Made by a program: the position numbers and the translations under genes
Notes under the pieces: model-generated
Databases searched by the model: none
Told to the model about the DNA's origin: nothing
The model's input: only the letters and a program-made list of their open reading frames with translations
Shown here: positions 1 to 8,955 of the stretch, piece after piece
Layout of the letters: each line of letters begins with the position of its first letter
How positions within the stretch are numbered: the stretch's first letter is position 1
Assembly (NCBI GenBank): GCA_949290515.1
Contig: CASERZ010000016.1
Location: forward strand, 1-35,903
Reading direction: 5' to 3'
DNA from: an uncultured Christensenella sp.
GTDB taxonomy: Bacteria; Bacillota; Clostridia; Christensenellales; UBA3700
Length of the DNA: 35,903 nucleotides

Positions 1-165
1 TGCTTCAGCTAATATATACCCTTTCGTTTGGTCGGTATAGAGCGAACCCGACGTTTTGCCTTACGCTTTCGATACTTCGGAAGCGTGGGTATTTTGTCGA
101 GGTGAGCGAACCGTGACTGAGCGCAACTACTCGCGCAAAATCGCAAATATGCACCGCTACATTAT
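1..165 (+). repeat. Dispersed structured repeat, copy A (cut by window edge)
   Basis: Bases 1-135 are almost identical to 25214-25310 plus 25405-25465, and to 31419-31520. The copy begins inside the first hairpin (right arm ACCCTTT then GGTCGGTA) and contains a second hairpin (ACGCTT...AAGCGT). It ends in the shared 3' motif AATATGCACCGCTA. Short ORFs across it are repeat-encoded and not credible genes. It lies downstream of the leftward gdhA gene. Confidence 0.85.
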
Positions 166-371
166 CAACTTTGTGCGACCTTGGAGAAGGGGGTGATTTT
201 TTCTTTTTCAAGACCGACTACGACAGGAGCGTACTTGCCGTACGTGAGAGAGCAATCGCAAATATGCGCCAATATATTACTAACTACGTGCGACCGCGGA
301 GAGTGGTGCAGAGTTTGTCTTTTCCAGACCGAGCGCGACAGGCGCATACTTTGCGTATGTAACTGAGCGCC
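164..371 (+). repeat. Two tandem related repeat units (164-288 and 289-371)
   Basis: Both units start with GTGCGACC-GGAGA, then a T-rich run, then AGACCGA and CGACAGG, then a small hairpin. In unit 1 the hairpin is CGTAC-TTGCC-GTACG. In unit 2 it is CATAC-TTTGC-GTATG, so paired bases changed together. Unit 2 is nearly identical to 31532-31610 beside dnaN. Unit 2 overlaps the 3' end of gdhA and supplies its last codons. Confidence 0.8.
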
Positions 372-1585
372 CTCTCTATCGCCACGGCGTAAGCCGCAAG
401 ACGGTAACTCAGCTTGTGTTCTTTGGCTATGTTGTAAACGTCGTCGAAAGCACGCGACATAACTTTGTAGAGAGTGTTGTTGACGTCGTTTTCGTCCCAC
501 GTGAGGGATTGGAGATTCTGTACCCACTCGCAGTAGGATACGACTACGCCGCCCGCGTTGGAAAGTATATCGGGAAGTACGGTGATATTGCGCTCGGCAA
601 GTATCTTGTCGGCGTCTACGGTCGTAGGTCCGTTGGCTGCTTCGATTACCATTTTGCACTTGACTTCGCGGGCTATGTCCGCCGTAATCTGATTTTCGAG
701 AGCGGCAGGTATGAGAATATCGCAAGGACAGGTCAGCACGCCTTTGTTATCCACGTGCTCGGCGTCTTTATCCTTGTAATCTTTCAAGAGGTTTTTGGAC
801 TTGACAAACTCGTAAATCTTGGGGATATCCAGTCCGTCTGCATTGTACAGTCCGCCCGACACATCGGATACGGCTACTATTTTACAGCCCTTTTCATACA
901 AAAGCTTGGCTGCCGTCGAGCCTACGTTGCCCATACCCTGTATGCTTATTCTGACGTCATTGGGAGCAAGGTTGTTTTTCTCGAGCATCTTGAGGGTAAC
1001 TATCATTATACCTCTGCCCGTTGCCTTGGGTCTTCCCAAAGAGCCGCCTACCTCGAGCGACTTGCCCGTAACTACGCCGTGCACGGTGTAGCCGCTGGTC
1101 ATAGAGTAAGTGTCCATTATCCAGTCCATAACCTGCGCATTAGTACCTACGTCGGGCGCGGGGATATCTTTCTCAGGCCCTATGATAGGGAAAATCATCG
1201 CGGTGTAACGTCTTGTCAGTCTTTCAAGCTCGCCTTTGGAGAGTGTGGAGGGATTGACTTTGATTGCGCCTTTTGCGCCGCCGTAAGGTATATTGACTAC
1301 CGCGCACTTGAAACTCATCCACGCGGCAAGAGCTTTTACCTCGTCAACGTTGACGTCCTGATGGTATCTTATACCGCCTTTGCAAGGACCGCGCGAAGTG
1401 CTGTGCTGTACTCTGTATCCCTCGAAAACTCTTATCTTGCCGTCGTCCATACGTACGGGTACGCTTACTTTGAGTTCTCTCTCGGGATATTTTATGAGAA
1501 CGTAATCTTCCTCTTTCATACCGATAGCCTTAGCGGCATCGTCGAGCACTTTGAGGAAGTTGTCGTAAGGGTTGTATTGTGCCAT
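284..1585 (-). CDS. gdhA: Glutamate dehydrogenase (NAD(P)-dependent), altered C-terminus
   Basis: Cytoplasmic enzyme that interconverts glutamate with 2-oxoglutarate plus ammonia, linking amino-acid and carbon metabolism. The translation carries the family substrate-binding region (GPCKGGIRYH, with the conserved lysine), a second lysine motif (GGAKGAI), PDVGT, and a Rossmann motif GMGNVGS in the NAD-binding domain. I start at the ATG at 1585 rather than an upstream one, because AGGAGG lies 6 nt before it; this gives 433 residues. The N-terminal 400 residues look normal. After AIER, however, the reading frame enters the dispersed repeat (about 289-371) and ends with a Cys/Arg-rich tail unlike the usual short helix of the family. 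Either the repeat replaced the native end or it was co-opted as a tail. The gene appears monocistronic. Coenzyme preference cannot be decided by eye. Confidence 0.93.
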   Translation of the reverse strand: MAQYNPYDNFLKVLDDAAKAIGMKEEDYVLIKYPERELKVSVPVRMDDGKIRVFEGYRVQHSTSRGPCKGGIRYHQDVNVDEVKALAAWMSFKCAVVNIPYGGAKGAIKVNPSTLSKGELERLTRRYTAMIFPIIGPEKDIPAPDVGTNAQVMDWIMDTYSMTSGYTVHGVVTGKSLEVGGSLGRPKATGRGIMIVTLKMLEKNNLAPNDVRISIQGMGNVGSTAAKLLYEKGCKIVAVSDVSGGLYNADGLDIPKIYEFVKSKNLLKDYKDKDAEHVDNKGVLTCPCDILIPAALENQITADIAREVKCKMVIEAANGPTTVDADKILAERNITVLPDILSNAGGVVVSYCEWVQNLQSLTWDENDVNNTLYKVMSRAFDDVYNIAKEHKLSYRLAAYAVAIERALSYIRKVCACRARSGKDKLCTTLRGRT

Positions 1586-1784
1586 AATCGTCCTCCTTAT
1601 CATATATTTCACTTAAAGTTTAGCACACAAAAAAAGGCTTTTCAACGGCAAAACGCGATAATAGACAAAAGCGGCAAAATAGTATTACAAGTATATGCGA
1701 TTGTTAATTTTTTTGCGTATAAGACGGTAATCTTTGATTGTAAAGAGCGTGCCGACACTTTATATAAATAAGCGCAATAAAAAT

Positions 1785-1804
1785 GCCGTCGCAAATGCGA
1801 CGGC
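1785..1804 (-). terminator. Intrinsic terminator after the 1837-2463 gene
   Basis: GCCGTCGC-AAAT-GCGACGGC is a perfect 8-bp stem. On the minus strand it is followed by ATTTTTATT. It lies 33 nt past the stop codon of the leftward gene ending at 1837. Confidence 0.8.
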
Positions 1805-1836
1805 AAAATAAGGTTTTGATATTTATAATGCGGTAT

Positions 1837-2463
1837 TTACGCGATATTGTTCAATATTATCTCAACGGTGTCTTTAACCGCACCGTCAACCTGCGATATC
1901 GTCGCATCTTCGAGAATGAGAATATAAGCCTTGACCCAAAGTCCGCCTCTTTCGTCCCCTTTTTTCAAAACAAACAAGGATATGTCCGCCACACCCGCCG
2001 TGGTCGTATCAACGGCATAAGAATATTCGTACTCTCCGTATTCTTTTATCGTGCCGTTTTGTCTGAAAGCGTTTTTGTCATATTCTGCCGTCACGTCCGT
2101 CAAGGTCATATTGTCGGCAAGCTCAATTTGAGGTTTGAGCTCGATATGATAGCGTACAGCTACCTCGTCATAACCCGTTACTTTACCCTCTTTCTGCGTC
2201 TTATTCGGCGTCTTGCCGAAGTCTATAAATTTGTAAGGTTGAATATAGTTTTCGTCGATAAATGAATCTTTGAGATACATTGCGTCCGCGCCGAATACCG
2301 TCTTGATTTCAGTATACTCGGCAACTTCGAAAATGCCGTCTCCGTAAGTGCTGCGTCTGTACCCCGCTACGCTAACGCAAGTGATTATTATTGCCAGCAC
2401 TATAAATACCGCGCATACGGACACGGCAACGGCTATCTTTGCTTTTGCCGATAATTTGCTCAT
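1837..2463 (-). CDS. Hypothetical membrane-anchored extracytoplasmic protein (208 aa)
   Basis: I do not recognise a family. A short basic N-terminus is followed by one hydrophobic segment (about residues 9-33), consistent with a single membrane anchor or uncleaved signal. The remaining roughly 170 residues are polar, acidic and beta-strand-like, and would lie outside the cell. The start is supported by AAGGAG 8 nt before ATG. It has its own terminator and about 200 nt separate it from the GH31 operon, so it is probably a single gene. The domain layout resembles DUF-type surface proteins common in Clostridia, but no function should be assigned. Confidence 0.75.
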   Translation of the reverse strand: MSKLSAKAKIAVAVSVCAVFIVLAIIITCVSVAGYRRSTYGDGIFEVAEYTEIKTVFGADAMYLKDSFIDENYIQPYKFIDFGKTPNKTQKEGKVTGYDEVAVRYHIELKPQIELADNMTLTDVTAEYDKNAFRQNGTIKEYGEYEYSYAVDTTTAGVADISLFVLKKGDERGGLWVKAYILILEDATISQVDGAVKDTVEIILNNIA

Positions 2464-2619
2464 AACGCTTTCTCCTTTTCAAGTATTTTTTTGACTGTAT
2501 CCTTTGTTTTATTGTACCGCCGTAGAATATAATTTACAATACTGCAAGTGCTGTTTAGTGATATAAGACAAATTTTCTTATGGTTTTAACAGCTTGGGTT
2601 GTATATTTTATAAACAAAA

Positions 2620-2656
2620 AAAGAGTTGCTTTCGCGGCTTGCGAAGGCAACTCTTT
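2620..2656 (-). terminator. Intrinsic terminator of the GNAT-GH31 operon
   Basis: A 16-bp stem (AAAGAGTTGCTTTCGC with its complement, one G-U wobble) has loop GGCTT. On the minus strand it is followed by a T-rich run. It begins 14 nt beyond the GH31 stop codon. Confidence 0.88.
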
Positions 2657-2669
2657 GATTTGTCTGACT

Positions 2670-5012
2670 TTATCTGCAAATTCTTCTCAATTCTTCTATC
2701 GGGCCCGACATATCCTTGCTCATAAGGGGTATATGCGCCTCTCTGTCTTTGAGCAGACCCTTGAACAGCTTTGTCTTGACGTGCGTTTTGAGCTGATACT
2801 TGGATACGAGATTGACAAGCTCTTCAAAGTATTCGCCGTTTTGCCTATGCTCGCATTTTTCAAGCACGACTTTGACGGAACTGCCGTCATACTCTATCTC
2901 AACGCAGTCGGGATTAAACTTCTCTCTTTTGCCGTCAACGCTGATTTTCGCGCTCGTCACATCCTTGAAAATAAGCGTGAATTTGCGGGGCTTAGAGATG
3001 AGTTTGGTATCGCCCGACGAGGATATATCGAGAGTGATTTTGTCCCCCTCTTCTCGCATTCTGAAAGTCGTAAAACACTGCTTGCCCTTTTGGTATTTCA
3101 AGGTTTCGCCGTCATCCTCGTAGAGAGTAAATTCGCCGCCCCCTCTATAAAGCCATATATCGAGAGGCTGATTGAGGCAAACATCGTTGGTGTCGCAATC
3201 CGAGTACACGGGTACTATCGCACCCGCCCTTGCGAATACGGGCATATCCTCTATATCGCGGTATACGGTATAATTTCCGCTCTCGTATATCCTGCCCGTG
3301 AAAATATCCGTATATCTCTCTCCTTCAGGTACGAAAAGTTTCGCTCCCGCGAGTTTTGTCTTTGCGCTCGTATGTGAGGTTATCGGCGCGCAAACGAGCT
3401 GTGTACCGAAAGAATACTGATTTTTGACTTCGTAAGCCTCTTTGCAATCGTACGAGTAATACATAGGCTCGCAAAGCGCTCTGCCCTCGGTGTGCGTCAA
3501 GTAATTGATTGAGTAGATATAGGGTATGAGCTTGTGTCTTAAGCGCAAGTACGCTTCCGCGCAACGCTCGGTTTCCTTAGAGCATTTCCAAGGCTCTTTT
3601 CCCATAAATTCGTTGCTAGTGGAGTGAAGCCTGTTGATGGGACTGAACACTCCGAACTGAAGCCATCTCAGATACAATTCGTCATCCTTGTAACCCATAT
3701 GATGTCCGCCTATATCGTGGCTCCACCAACTGTAACCTACGTTTGTCGCAGTCGAGGTCATATAGGGCTGAAAATCGAGTACCTGCCAATTGATTGCGCT
3801 GTCTCCGCTGAATCCGAGAGGGTAACGGTGGCTTCCTATACCCGCATATCTGGACAGTATGAGCGCGCGCTTGCCCTCGTCTTTCTGGTCAAGCGTATGG
3901 TAATGATTGAGTGCCCACAAAGGGTCAAGCCCCTCTATATCGCTGCGCGTTCCCTGCTGCCAGTCTATCCACCAAAACCTTACGCCTTCTTCCTGATAGG
4001 GGCGCAGAAGCACATCGAAATACGCCTTGTTGTATTCCTTGCTTTTCAAAGAAAATTTTACGGGAGCTTTGTCGGAGGGGTCTTGCCCTACGGCTTTGCA
4101 GAATTCCTCGTATCGGTCCTCGAAAAATCTCACGCCTTGCGCGGGATGCAAGTTGAGAGTTACTTTGAAATTCTTGTCATTGAGCCACTTCAAAAGCTCT
4201 TTGTAATCGGGGAATAATTCGGTATTCCAACTGTACCCCGTCCACCCCGGCATACCGCCGTAAATAAGCCTGTCTTTCAAGCTGTTGAAATAGAAGACAG
4301 CCGCCTCTTTCCCGAATCTCTCGACGACGTTTACCCAGTGCCAATCCATATCTATCGTTGCGACCGTAACGGGAATCTTCCTGTCCAAAAACTCTTGCAT
4401 AAGAGAGCGGTATTCTTCCTGCGTATATGCCTTGTATCTGCTCCACCAGTTGCCCAGCGCAAAACGGGGTATGAGCGGCGTATAGCCCGTCAGTTCATAA
4501 AGTGCGCGAATACACTCGCGGTAATTGTTGCCGTATGCGAAATAGTAAAGGTCTTTGCACTTCTCTCTAGGCAAAATATCGTCGCCTTTCAAAATAAGCG
4601 ACTTTGAATCGTCAAAGACGGCAACGCCGTTTTTTGACACAAGTCCTTGGGAGAGTTTTACGGCGCCGAAAGTCATATCGAGAGTACGTCTCGTGCCTCT
4701 TAGATTGCCCTTGCTGAAATTGCTGATTTTTCTGCCGTCTGCAAGCAATATTTTGAAAATCTTCTTGCTTTTTTCGTTAAAAAAGAAAGTCGTTTTATCA
4801 GTGATTATACGCAATACCGCACCATCTTTTTCCGTCTTGTATTCGGGTTGTTCCCACGCTCTGTACCACACTCTTTGCGTAGCCTCGTCGCACACCGCGC
4901 CCCTTTCTACCCTGAGCAAATACGGAGTCAGGACCGTAATGCGGTAGCCCTCTCCCGATATAATCTGACTGTCTTGGCTCTTGCTTTTCGTGTCTATAAA
5001 AAATCTCTCCAT
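2670..5012 (-). CDS. Glycoside hydrolase family 31 (alpha-glucosidase/xylosidase type)
   Basis: A predicted 780-residue retaining alpha-glycosidase acting on alpha-linked gluco- or xylo-oligosaccharides. There is no signal peptide, so it is probably cytoplasmic. The order is an N-terminal beta-sandwich (galactose-mutarotase-like), then a TIM barrel with IDMDWHW, then WWIDWQQG, where the Asp is the expected nucleophile. GFSGD follows with the expected acid/base Asp, then SHDIGGH, and finally C-terminal beta domains. WWIDWQQG, rather than the classic WxDxxE form, is typical of a distinct GH31 branch, so the substrate is uncertain. The start at 5012 is chosen because AGGAGG sits 5 nt upstream; an upstream in-frame ATG lacks this. 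It follows the acetyltransferase gene by 28 nt and is probably co-transcribed with it, ending at the 2620-2656 hairpin. Confidence 0.9.
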   Translation of the reverse strand: MERFFIDTKSKSQDSQIISGEGYRITVLTPYLLRVERGAVCDEATQRVWYRAWEQPEYKTEKDGAVLRIITDKTTFFFNEKSKKIFKILLADGRKISNFSKGNLRGTRRTLDMTFGAVKLSQGLVSKNGVAVFDDSKSLILKGDDILPREKCKDLYYFAYGNNYRECIRALYELTGYTPLIPRFALGNWWSRYKAYTQEEYRSLMQEFLDRKIPVTVATIDMDWHWVNVVERFGKEAAVFYFNSLKDRLIYGGMPGWTGYSWNTELFPDYKELLKWLNDKNFKVTLNLHPAQGVRFFEDRYEEFCKAVGQDPSDKAPVKFSLKSKEYNKAYFDVLLRPYQEEGVRFWWIDWQQGTRSDIEGLDPLWALNHYHTLDQKDEGKRALILSRYAGIGSHRYPLGFSGDSAINWQVLDFQPYMTSTATNVGYSWWSHDIGGHHMGYKDDELYLRWLQFGVFSPINRLHSTSNEFMGKEPWKCSKETERCAEAYLRLRHKLIPYIYSINYLTHTEGRALCEPMYYSYDCKEAYEVKNQYSFGTQLVCAPITSHTSAKTKLAGAKLFVPEGERYTDIFTGRIYESGNYTVYRDIEDMPVFARAGAIVPVYSDCDTNDVCLNQPLDIWLYRGGGEFTLYEDDGETLKYQKGKQCFTTFRMREEGDKITLDISSSGDTKLISKPRKFTLIFKDVTSAKISVDGKREKFNPDCVEIEYDGSSVKVVLEKCEHRQNGEYFEELVNLVSKYQLKTHVKTKLFKGLLKDREAHIPLMSKDMSGPIEELRRICR

Positions 5013-5040
5013 ATATCCCTCCTTATCATGATGTTTCATA

Positions 5041-5475
5041 TCATATCTTCTTTACAAAACATATTATCCTGTTTGCTTCGTCAAAACCTGTCGCCATGTG
5101 AAAACGCCTGCTTTCCTCGTTGCTCAATTCGCAGTCGCTCGCAAACTCCTTGCAACCCTTTTCTTTAGCCCATTGCTCGCACGCTTTTACAAGCTCTTTT
5201 GCCAAGCCTCTGTTGCGATACTCGGGGAGCACGAAAACACCTTCTAAATATCCCACGGGACTCGTATAAGTCCCCTCTACGTAATCGCGTCTTAACGAAC
5301 ACTGCGCAATGCCTGCCGTCTGCCCCTGTACGCTCGCAAGATACGTTATAAGATTTTCCCCGGTCAAACTGTGCAAAAAGCTGTCTTTCAACTCTCTTTC
5401 GTCGGCATCTTGCCAAAGCGCTTTAAACAAACTCAAAGCCTTCTCTTCGTCTTTTCTTTCTGCCTTTTTTATCAT
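5041..5475 (-). CDS. GNAT acetyltransferase resembling aminoglycoside 6'-N-acetyltransferase
   Basis: A 144-residue single-domain GNAT protein that uses acetyl-CoA. The acetyl-CoA loop is visible as VLPEYRNRGLAKEL (R-x-x-G-x-A type). The pattern around it is that of the AAC(6')-I subfamily: an N-terminal ALWQD, then SLRRDYVEGTYTSPV, then YLEG-hydrophobic-V, then a C-terminal FHMATGF. This suggests acetylation of an aminoglycoside-like amine, but chromosomal homologues may have other substrates. Codon style matches the neighbours and no mobile element adjoins it. It is the first gene of a probable two-gene unit with the GH31 enzyme. The Shine-Dalgarno is weak (AAGGGG about 10 nt before ATG). 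Confidence 0.85.
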   Translation of the reverse strand: MIKKAERKDEEKALSLFKALWQDADERELKDSFLHSLTGENLITYLASVQGQTAGIAQCSLRRDYVEGTYTSPVGYLEGVFVLPEYRNRGLAKELVKACEQWAKEKGCKEFASDCELSNEESRRFHMATGFDEANRIICFVKKI

Positions 5476-5961
5476 ACTGCTTTCTGCCCCTTATTCTTTA
5501 TAATTGTTTCCCGCATACGCATAGGCGTAATCATATTACGTTTTCATTATCCGACATAATACAGCCATTGTCAATATACAAATATCCGCGGTTATTTTTT
5601 GTATATCACGATAACGCATCAATCCATTGGCATTATAAATTTTCAGCGAATAATAAGAAATTAAAAGGAGCAACGCGAAGGCTTATTGAGCATTGCGAAC
5701 GTCACATTATTTCAGCACTCCGCATCAATCGCACTTAAGGCGCAAGCATATTCGGGCACAAAAAAAGAGAGGTTTGCTACCTCTCTTTTTTTGCACGTCT
5801 TTCGCGACGCGCCGAACTGGTGCACCACTACCAATGCAAGTTGAACCAAAAGTTTAGCTTGCGTTTTTTATAAAAATTGAACAACTATTAGAAAAAAGTG
5901 ATTCGACTTTATTTTTGTGGGGAGGAGGTTTTACATCCCCCCCCTCTGTAAATTTGATTTC
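5476..5961. other. Intergenic stretch between the peptidase-Hint gene and the GNAT gene
   Basis: About 490 nt without a credible ORF. It holds the bidirectional terminator at 5760-5792 and a G-rich/C-rich pair (GGGGAGGAGG and TCCCCCCC, 5920-5944) just past the peptidase-Hint stop codon. That pair could fold but has no following T-tract. The promoter for the GNAT-GH31 unit should lie between 5476 and 5760, but I see no convincing -35/-10 pair. Confidence 0.6.
5760..5792. terminator. Bidirectional intrinsic terminator
   Basis: AAAAAAAGAGAGGT - TTGCT - ACCTCTCTTTTTTT is a near-perfect symmetric hairpin with A- and T-tracts on both flanks. It ends transcription of the leftward surface-protein operon before the GNAT gene, and could also act on rightward reads. 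Confidence 0.88.
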
Positions 5962-8928
5962 TTAATTCCAAAATTCGGAATATCTTAAGATTAAGTTTTC
6001 CAACTCTTCCCAAGTGATAAGTCCCTTTCCCAAAGATACTTTGAGATACTGCCCGCCGAAAGCGTTGAATACTGCTTCGGGAATTGGACAAAGCGCGTTG
6101 AATTCTTCGTATGTGAACAAACCGTATTCTTCAATGTCTTCGAGATATGCCTCTTGGTCGATTGTCATTGTGTCGGGGTCAACTTCGAAGATATTTATAA
6201 ATCCTGTAGTCGCACCCGGCATCGACAGCATTCCGTTGACGTAATAGCAAAGATGTCCGTACGTTACGGGACTCCATGCCGAAGTATATTCTTGCTGCAC
6301 TACTACGTTTGTGAGCTGAACTTCGGTATAGACCATGTTGCCGTTTTCATCAATGGTTTGCTTATTGAACCAATGTCCTATGTACTGCGCCGCATCGCTC
6401 CTTAGGAAAACGTACTCGTTGAGATTTACATCCCAAAATGCATGCTCACTTATGACTTTTACAGTTGTACCATCTGAGAAGTAGAGATTGATTACTTCAT
6501 AGTAATTCTCGGGGTCGCTGTCTATAAACAGTATAGGTGCCGAATCGAATTCGCCCGTAAACATATTCCATACGAGGAGTTCCTCCTCTCCTGTCAAATC
6601 TTCTACAGCTTTTTGACTGCCGTCGGCAAGAGTTATCATTGAGCCTTCGGCAACGCAAAGCGATGTAGATTCTTCCTTTTCAAAAGTATATGTTTTAGAA
6701 TTAGTATAGGTCGTTCCGTCTCTCGTCATTCTACAATTTAGCGTTAAAGTATAGGTATCAGCTGTTAAATCTCCGGGCGAAATGCTGAAAGTGCTGTTTG
6801 TAATAGACACGTTACTTGCTAAACCTACACGAACCGTACTTGTATGAGTATTGTTTCCGTTAATCGGTTCGATATTTCCAGCGCTGTCCTTTAAAGTGAT
6901 TGTTATCGTGCCAGTCATTTCTTTAACGGCATTAAACGCAATAGCTGTATTTATCTTAAAATTTAAATCAGAAGAGCCATTGACTTTTAACGTGCCGGAT
7001 TGTGCATAGGAATATAATTTGTCGCTGGATAATGTGACATACCCTTTCCATTTGTACCAACTAGATAAATATCCAAAATCTTCCATTACAGTAATGGGGC
7101 GATTTATACGAAATGTATAAGAAGTCGTATCTTCTGATGACCATTCCCCTCTGCTAAATGTACTAGTAATCTTTATATGATAAGTCCCGTGATTCATTTG
7201 TCTTGTGTTTATAGTAAATAAGTTTCCTTCTAAAGTAACATTATTTAACAAATCAACCGTAACGGAACAAATATTTGTTTGTAATATTTCTCCACTGTTG
7301 TTTTCTAATTCAAATTTTATTTGGCCATTAGTCACCAAAAAGGCATTCTTACTAGAAATAGTCTTAACCTCAATTTCCAAATTAGAGCTATTCTCTATAA
7401 TCAAAACGTCATCAGAATTTACCTTATTGCCTTGTGTAAATCTCATTTCAACTAAGCCTTTCCATGAATACGTACTGCCTTCATATCCAAAATCATTATA
7501 TATATGCCTTCTGGTAGAAACAACTTCACGATGTCCGCAATAGCATTTGCATATCTTTATACAACCATCTTCAATTGTATCGACAGTAGTGTATTCATGA
7601 GTATGATTTATTTTTAGCCTAATTGCATTGTTAAACCAAGCTTTATTTGCCCAAATATTTATATATTTACTTGATCCATTAGGATCCCATCCAAAATGTG
7701 TAATGTATCCATCATAAATAGTCGTGTCCCCACTATTTGTGTAAGCAGCAAAAGATTGATAGCCATACGCTATAACAGCATGATCAAAAGTTCTTTGACC
7801 TACATACGGCGTTCCATTTAATGTACTTGACGTTTGCAATACTATTGGTCTACCTGCATTCAACTCCGTTAAAACTATATTTTTATCTAAATAACCAATT
7901 AGTGCACTGGTATATGTATAATTTACATCAGCATCAATATTTCTATCCTCTAAATAGGATTCTAATCCTTCAGATGAACTGTTAAAAGATCCTATAATGT
8001 TATAACTATTTAATAACATATCGTGAAAAGATTGTTTGCTACCTAATGTTTCGCTTGTTATCTTATTAGGATCAATACAATAGTTAGGGTTATTTTCTGG
8101 ATTATTCGATTCATCTCCAAACAAATATATATCGTCAATTATTCGGCGGTCATTATAATAGTTATTAAAACTTAACAATAATTGTATTGCTACTGTAGTA
8201 CATGAATTACCATTATTATCTCCATGTCTCGGGGATTCATTAGTAGTCAAAAAATATTCTGAATTTTCTATATATTGAGCACCATTTGTTGGACTTATAA
8301 AATTATTTTCATCTAATGGCGGCGCACTAACTGCTTTTGCAACAGAATTAACTGCAGAGGGACTAATAATATTAGAATTTATCTGCTGAAATACTGTTGA
8401 TAATCTATTTGACTTATTAACAATTAATTCAGCATTTTCTTCTATCGATTTACTTTGTACTGAAAAAACTTGCCTTATTTTACCAGCGTTGCTTAAAAAT
8501 AAATCATCTGTACACTCGAATGTTTCATCTGTCAAAATATTTTGAATATTGTTTTCATTTTTTACATAATAAGCATTAGGCCCGCCGTAATATTTATCCC
8601 CATCTATATTTTCATACGGGAAATCCCCTTGTGTTGTATACTCTACGATTTCTAACGTTTCTTCAAGTAAAATTATATATCCGTTAGAACCTGCAAAATC
8701 GATATAAATATAATCTATTGACCCGTCATAATTATAAAGATATCCATTATCTTCTATTTCGGTAGCAGATACAATATCATTAATACTGTGCAAATTGCTT
8801 TGTTGTAGTGAGGATTGCATTGCATAAACTTTAGTATCATTCTTTCCAATAGCGATTACTACACAAATTGCAATTATACAAATAATTACAGCAATTAAAA
8901 TTTTTGTATTTCTTTTAGAATTTTCCAT
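5962..8928 (-). CDS. Secreted C10/C39-like cysteine peptidase fused to a C-terminal Hint self-processing domain
   Basis: A 988-residue predicted exported protein. Order: N-terminal hydrophobic segment (about 9-28); a propeptide-like region (about 50-160, GYLY...GYIILL) that matches the same region of the 12655-13857 peptidase; a papain-like catalytic core with candidate Cys243 (NSCTTVAIQ) and His383 (FDHAVIAYGY); a short His/Cys cluster (HTHEY...CKCYCGH, 442-466) suggestive of metal binding; two Ig-like repeats, each opening FGY-x(6)-WKG (about 480-610 and 618-749); then a Hint module from Cys758 (SLCVAEGSMITL) with the block-B-like SEHAFW (His829), ending about YYVNGML (900). A further conserved-looking tail of about 85 residues follows. 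Hint modules cleave or transfer their flanking chains, so release or cross-linking of the peptidase is plausible but inferred. AGGAGG lies 5 nt before ATG. The gene is 27 nt behind the duplicated-domain lipoprotein and is probably expressed from the ECF promoter at 9997-10024. Confidence 0.85.
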   Translation of the reverse strand: MENSKRNTKILIAVIICIIAICVVIAIGKNDTKVYAMQSSLQQSNLHSINDIVSATEIEDNGYLYNYDGSIDYIYIDFAGSNGYIILLEETLEIVEYTTQGDFPYENIDGDKYYGGPNAYYVKNENNIQNILTDETFECTDDLFLSNAGKIRQVFSVQSKSIEENAELIVNKSNRLSTVFQQINSNIISPSAVNSVAKAVSAPPLDENNFISPTNGAQYIENSEYFLTTNESPRHGDNNGNSCTTVAIQLLLSFNNYYNDRRIIDDIYLFGDESNNPENNPNYCIDPNKITSETLGSKQSFHDMLLNSYNIIGSFNSSSEGLESYLEDRNIDADVNYTYTSALIGYLDKNIVLTELNAGRPIVLQTSSTLNGTPYVGQRTFDHAVIAYGYQSFAAYTNSGDTTIYDGYITHFGWDPNGSSKYINIWANKAWFNNAIRLKINHTHEYTTVDTIEDGCIKICKCYCGHREVVSTRRHIYNDFGYEGSTYSWKGLVEMRFTQGNKVNSDDVLIIENSSNLEIEVKTISSKNAFLVTNGQIKFELENNSGEILQTNICSVTVDLLNNVTLEGNLFTINTRQMNHGTYHIKITSTFSRGEWSSEDTTSYTFRINRPITVMEDFGYLSSWYKWKGYVTLSSDKLYSYAQSGTLKVNGSSDLNFKINTAIAFNAVKEMTGTITITLKDSAGNIEPINGNNTHTSTVRVGLASNVSITNSTFSISPGDLTADTYTLTLNCRMTRDGTTYTNSKTYTFEKEESTSLCVAEGSMITLADGSQKAVEDLTGEEELLVWNMFTGEFDSAPILFIDSDPENYYEVINLYFSDGTTVKVISEHAFWDVNLNEYVFLRSDAAQYIGHWFNKQTIDENGNMVYTEVQLTNVVVQQEYTSAWSPVTYGHLCYYVNGMLSMPGATTGFINIFEVDPDTMTIDQEAYLEDIEEYGLFTYEEFNALCPIPEAVFNAFGGQYLKVSLGKGLITWEELENLILRYSEFWN

Positions 8929-8955
8929 AATTTCCTCCTTTGTGATATAGTGTAT

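Noticed and set aside
5..725. Several short ORFs in the repeat-rich left edge
   Set aside because: They are copies of repeat sequence in both directions and similar frames recur at 25.2 and 31.4 kb with different breaks; no ribosome site or domain.
416..1771. A 451-codon open frame on the plus strand
   Set aside because: It lies antisense to gdhA, whose motifs are unmistakable. Its composition is that of a mirror frame and it has no ribosome site.
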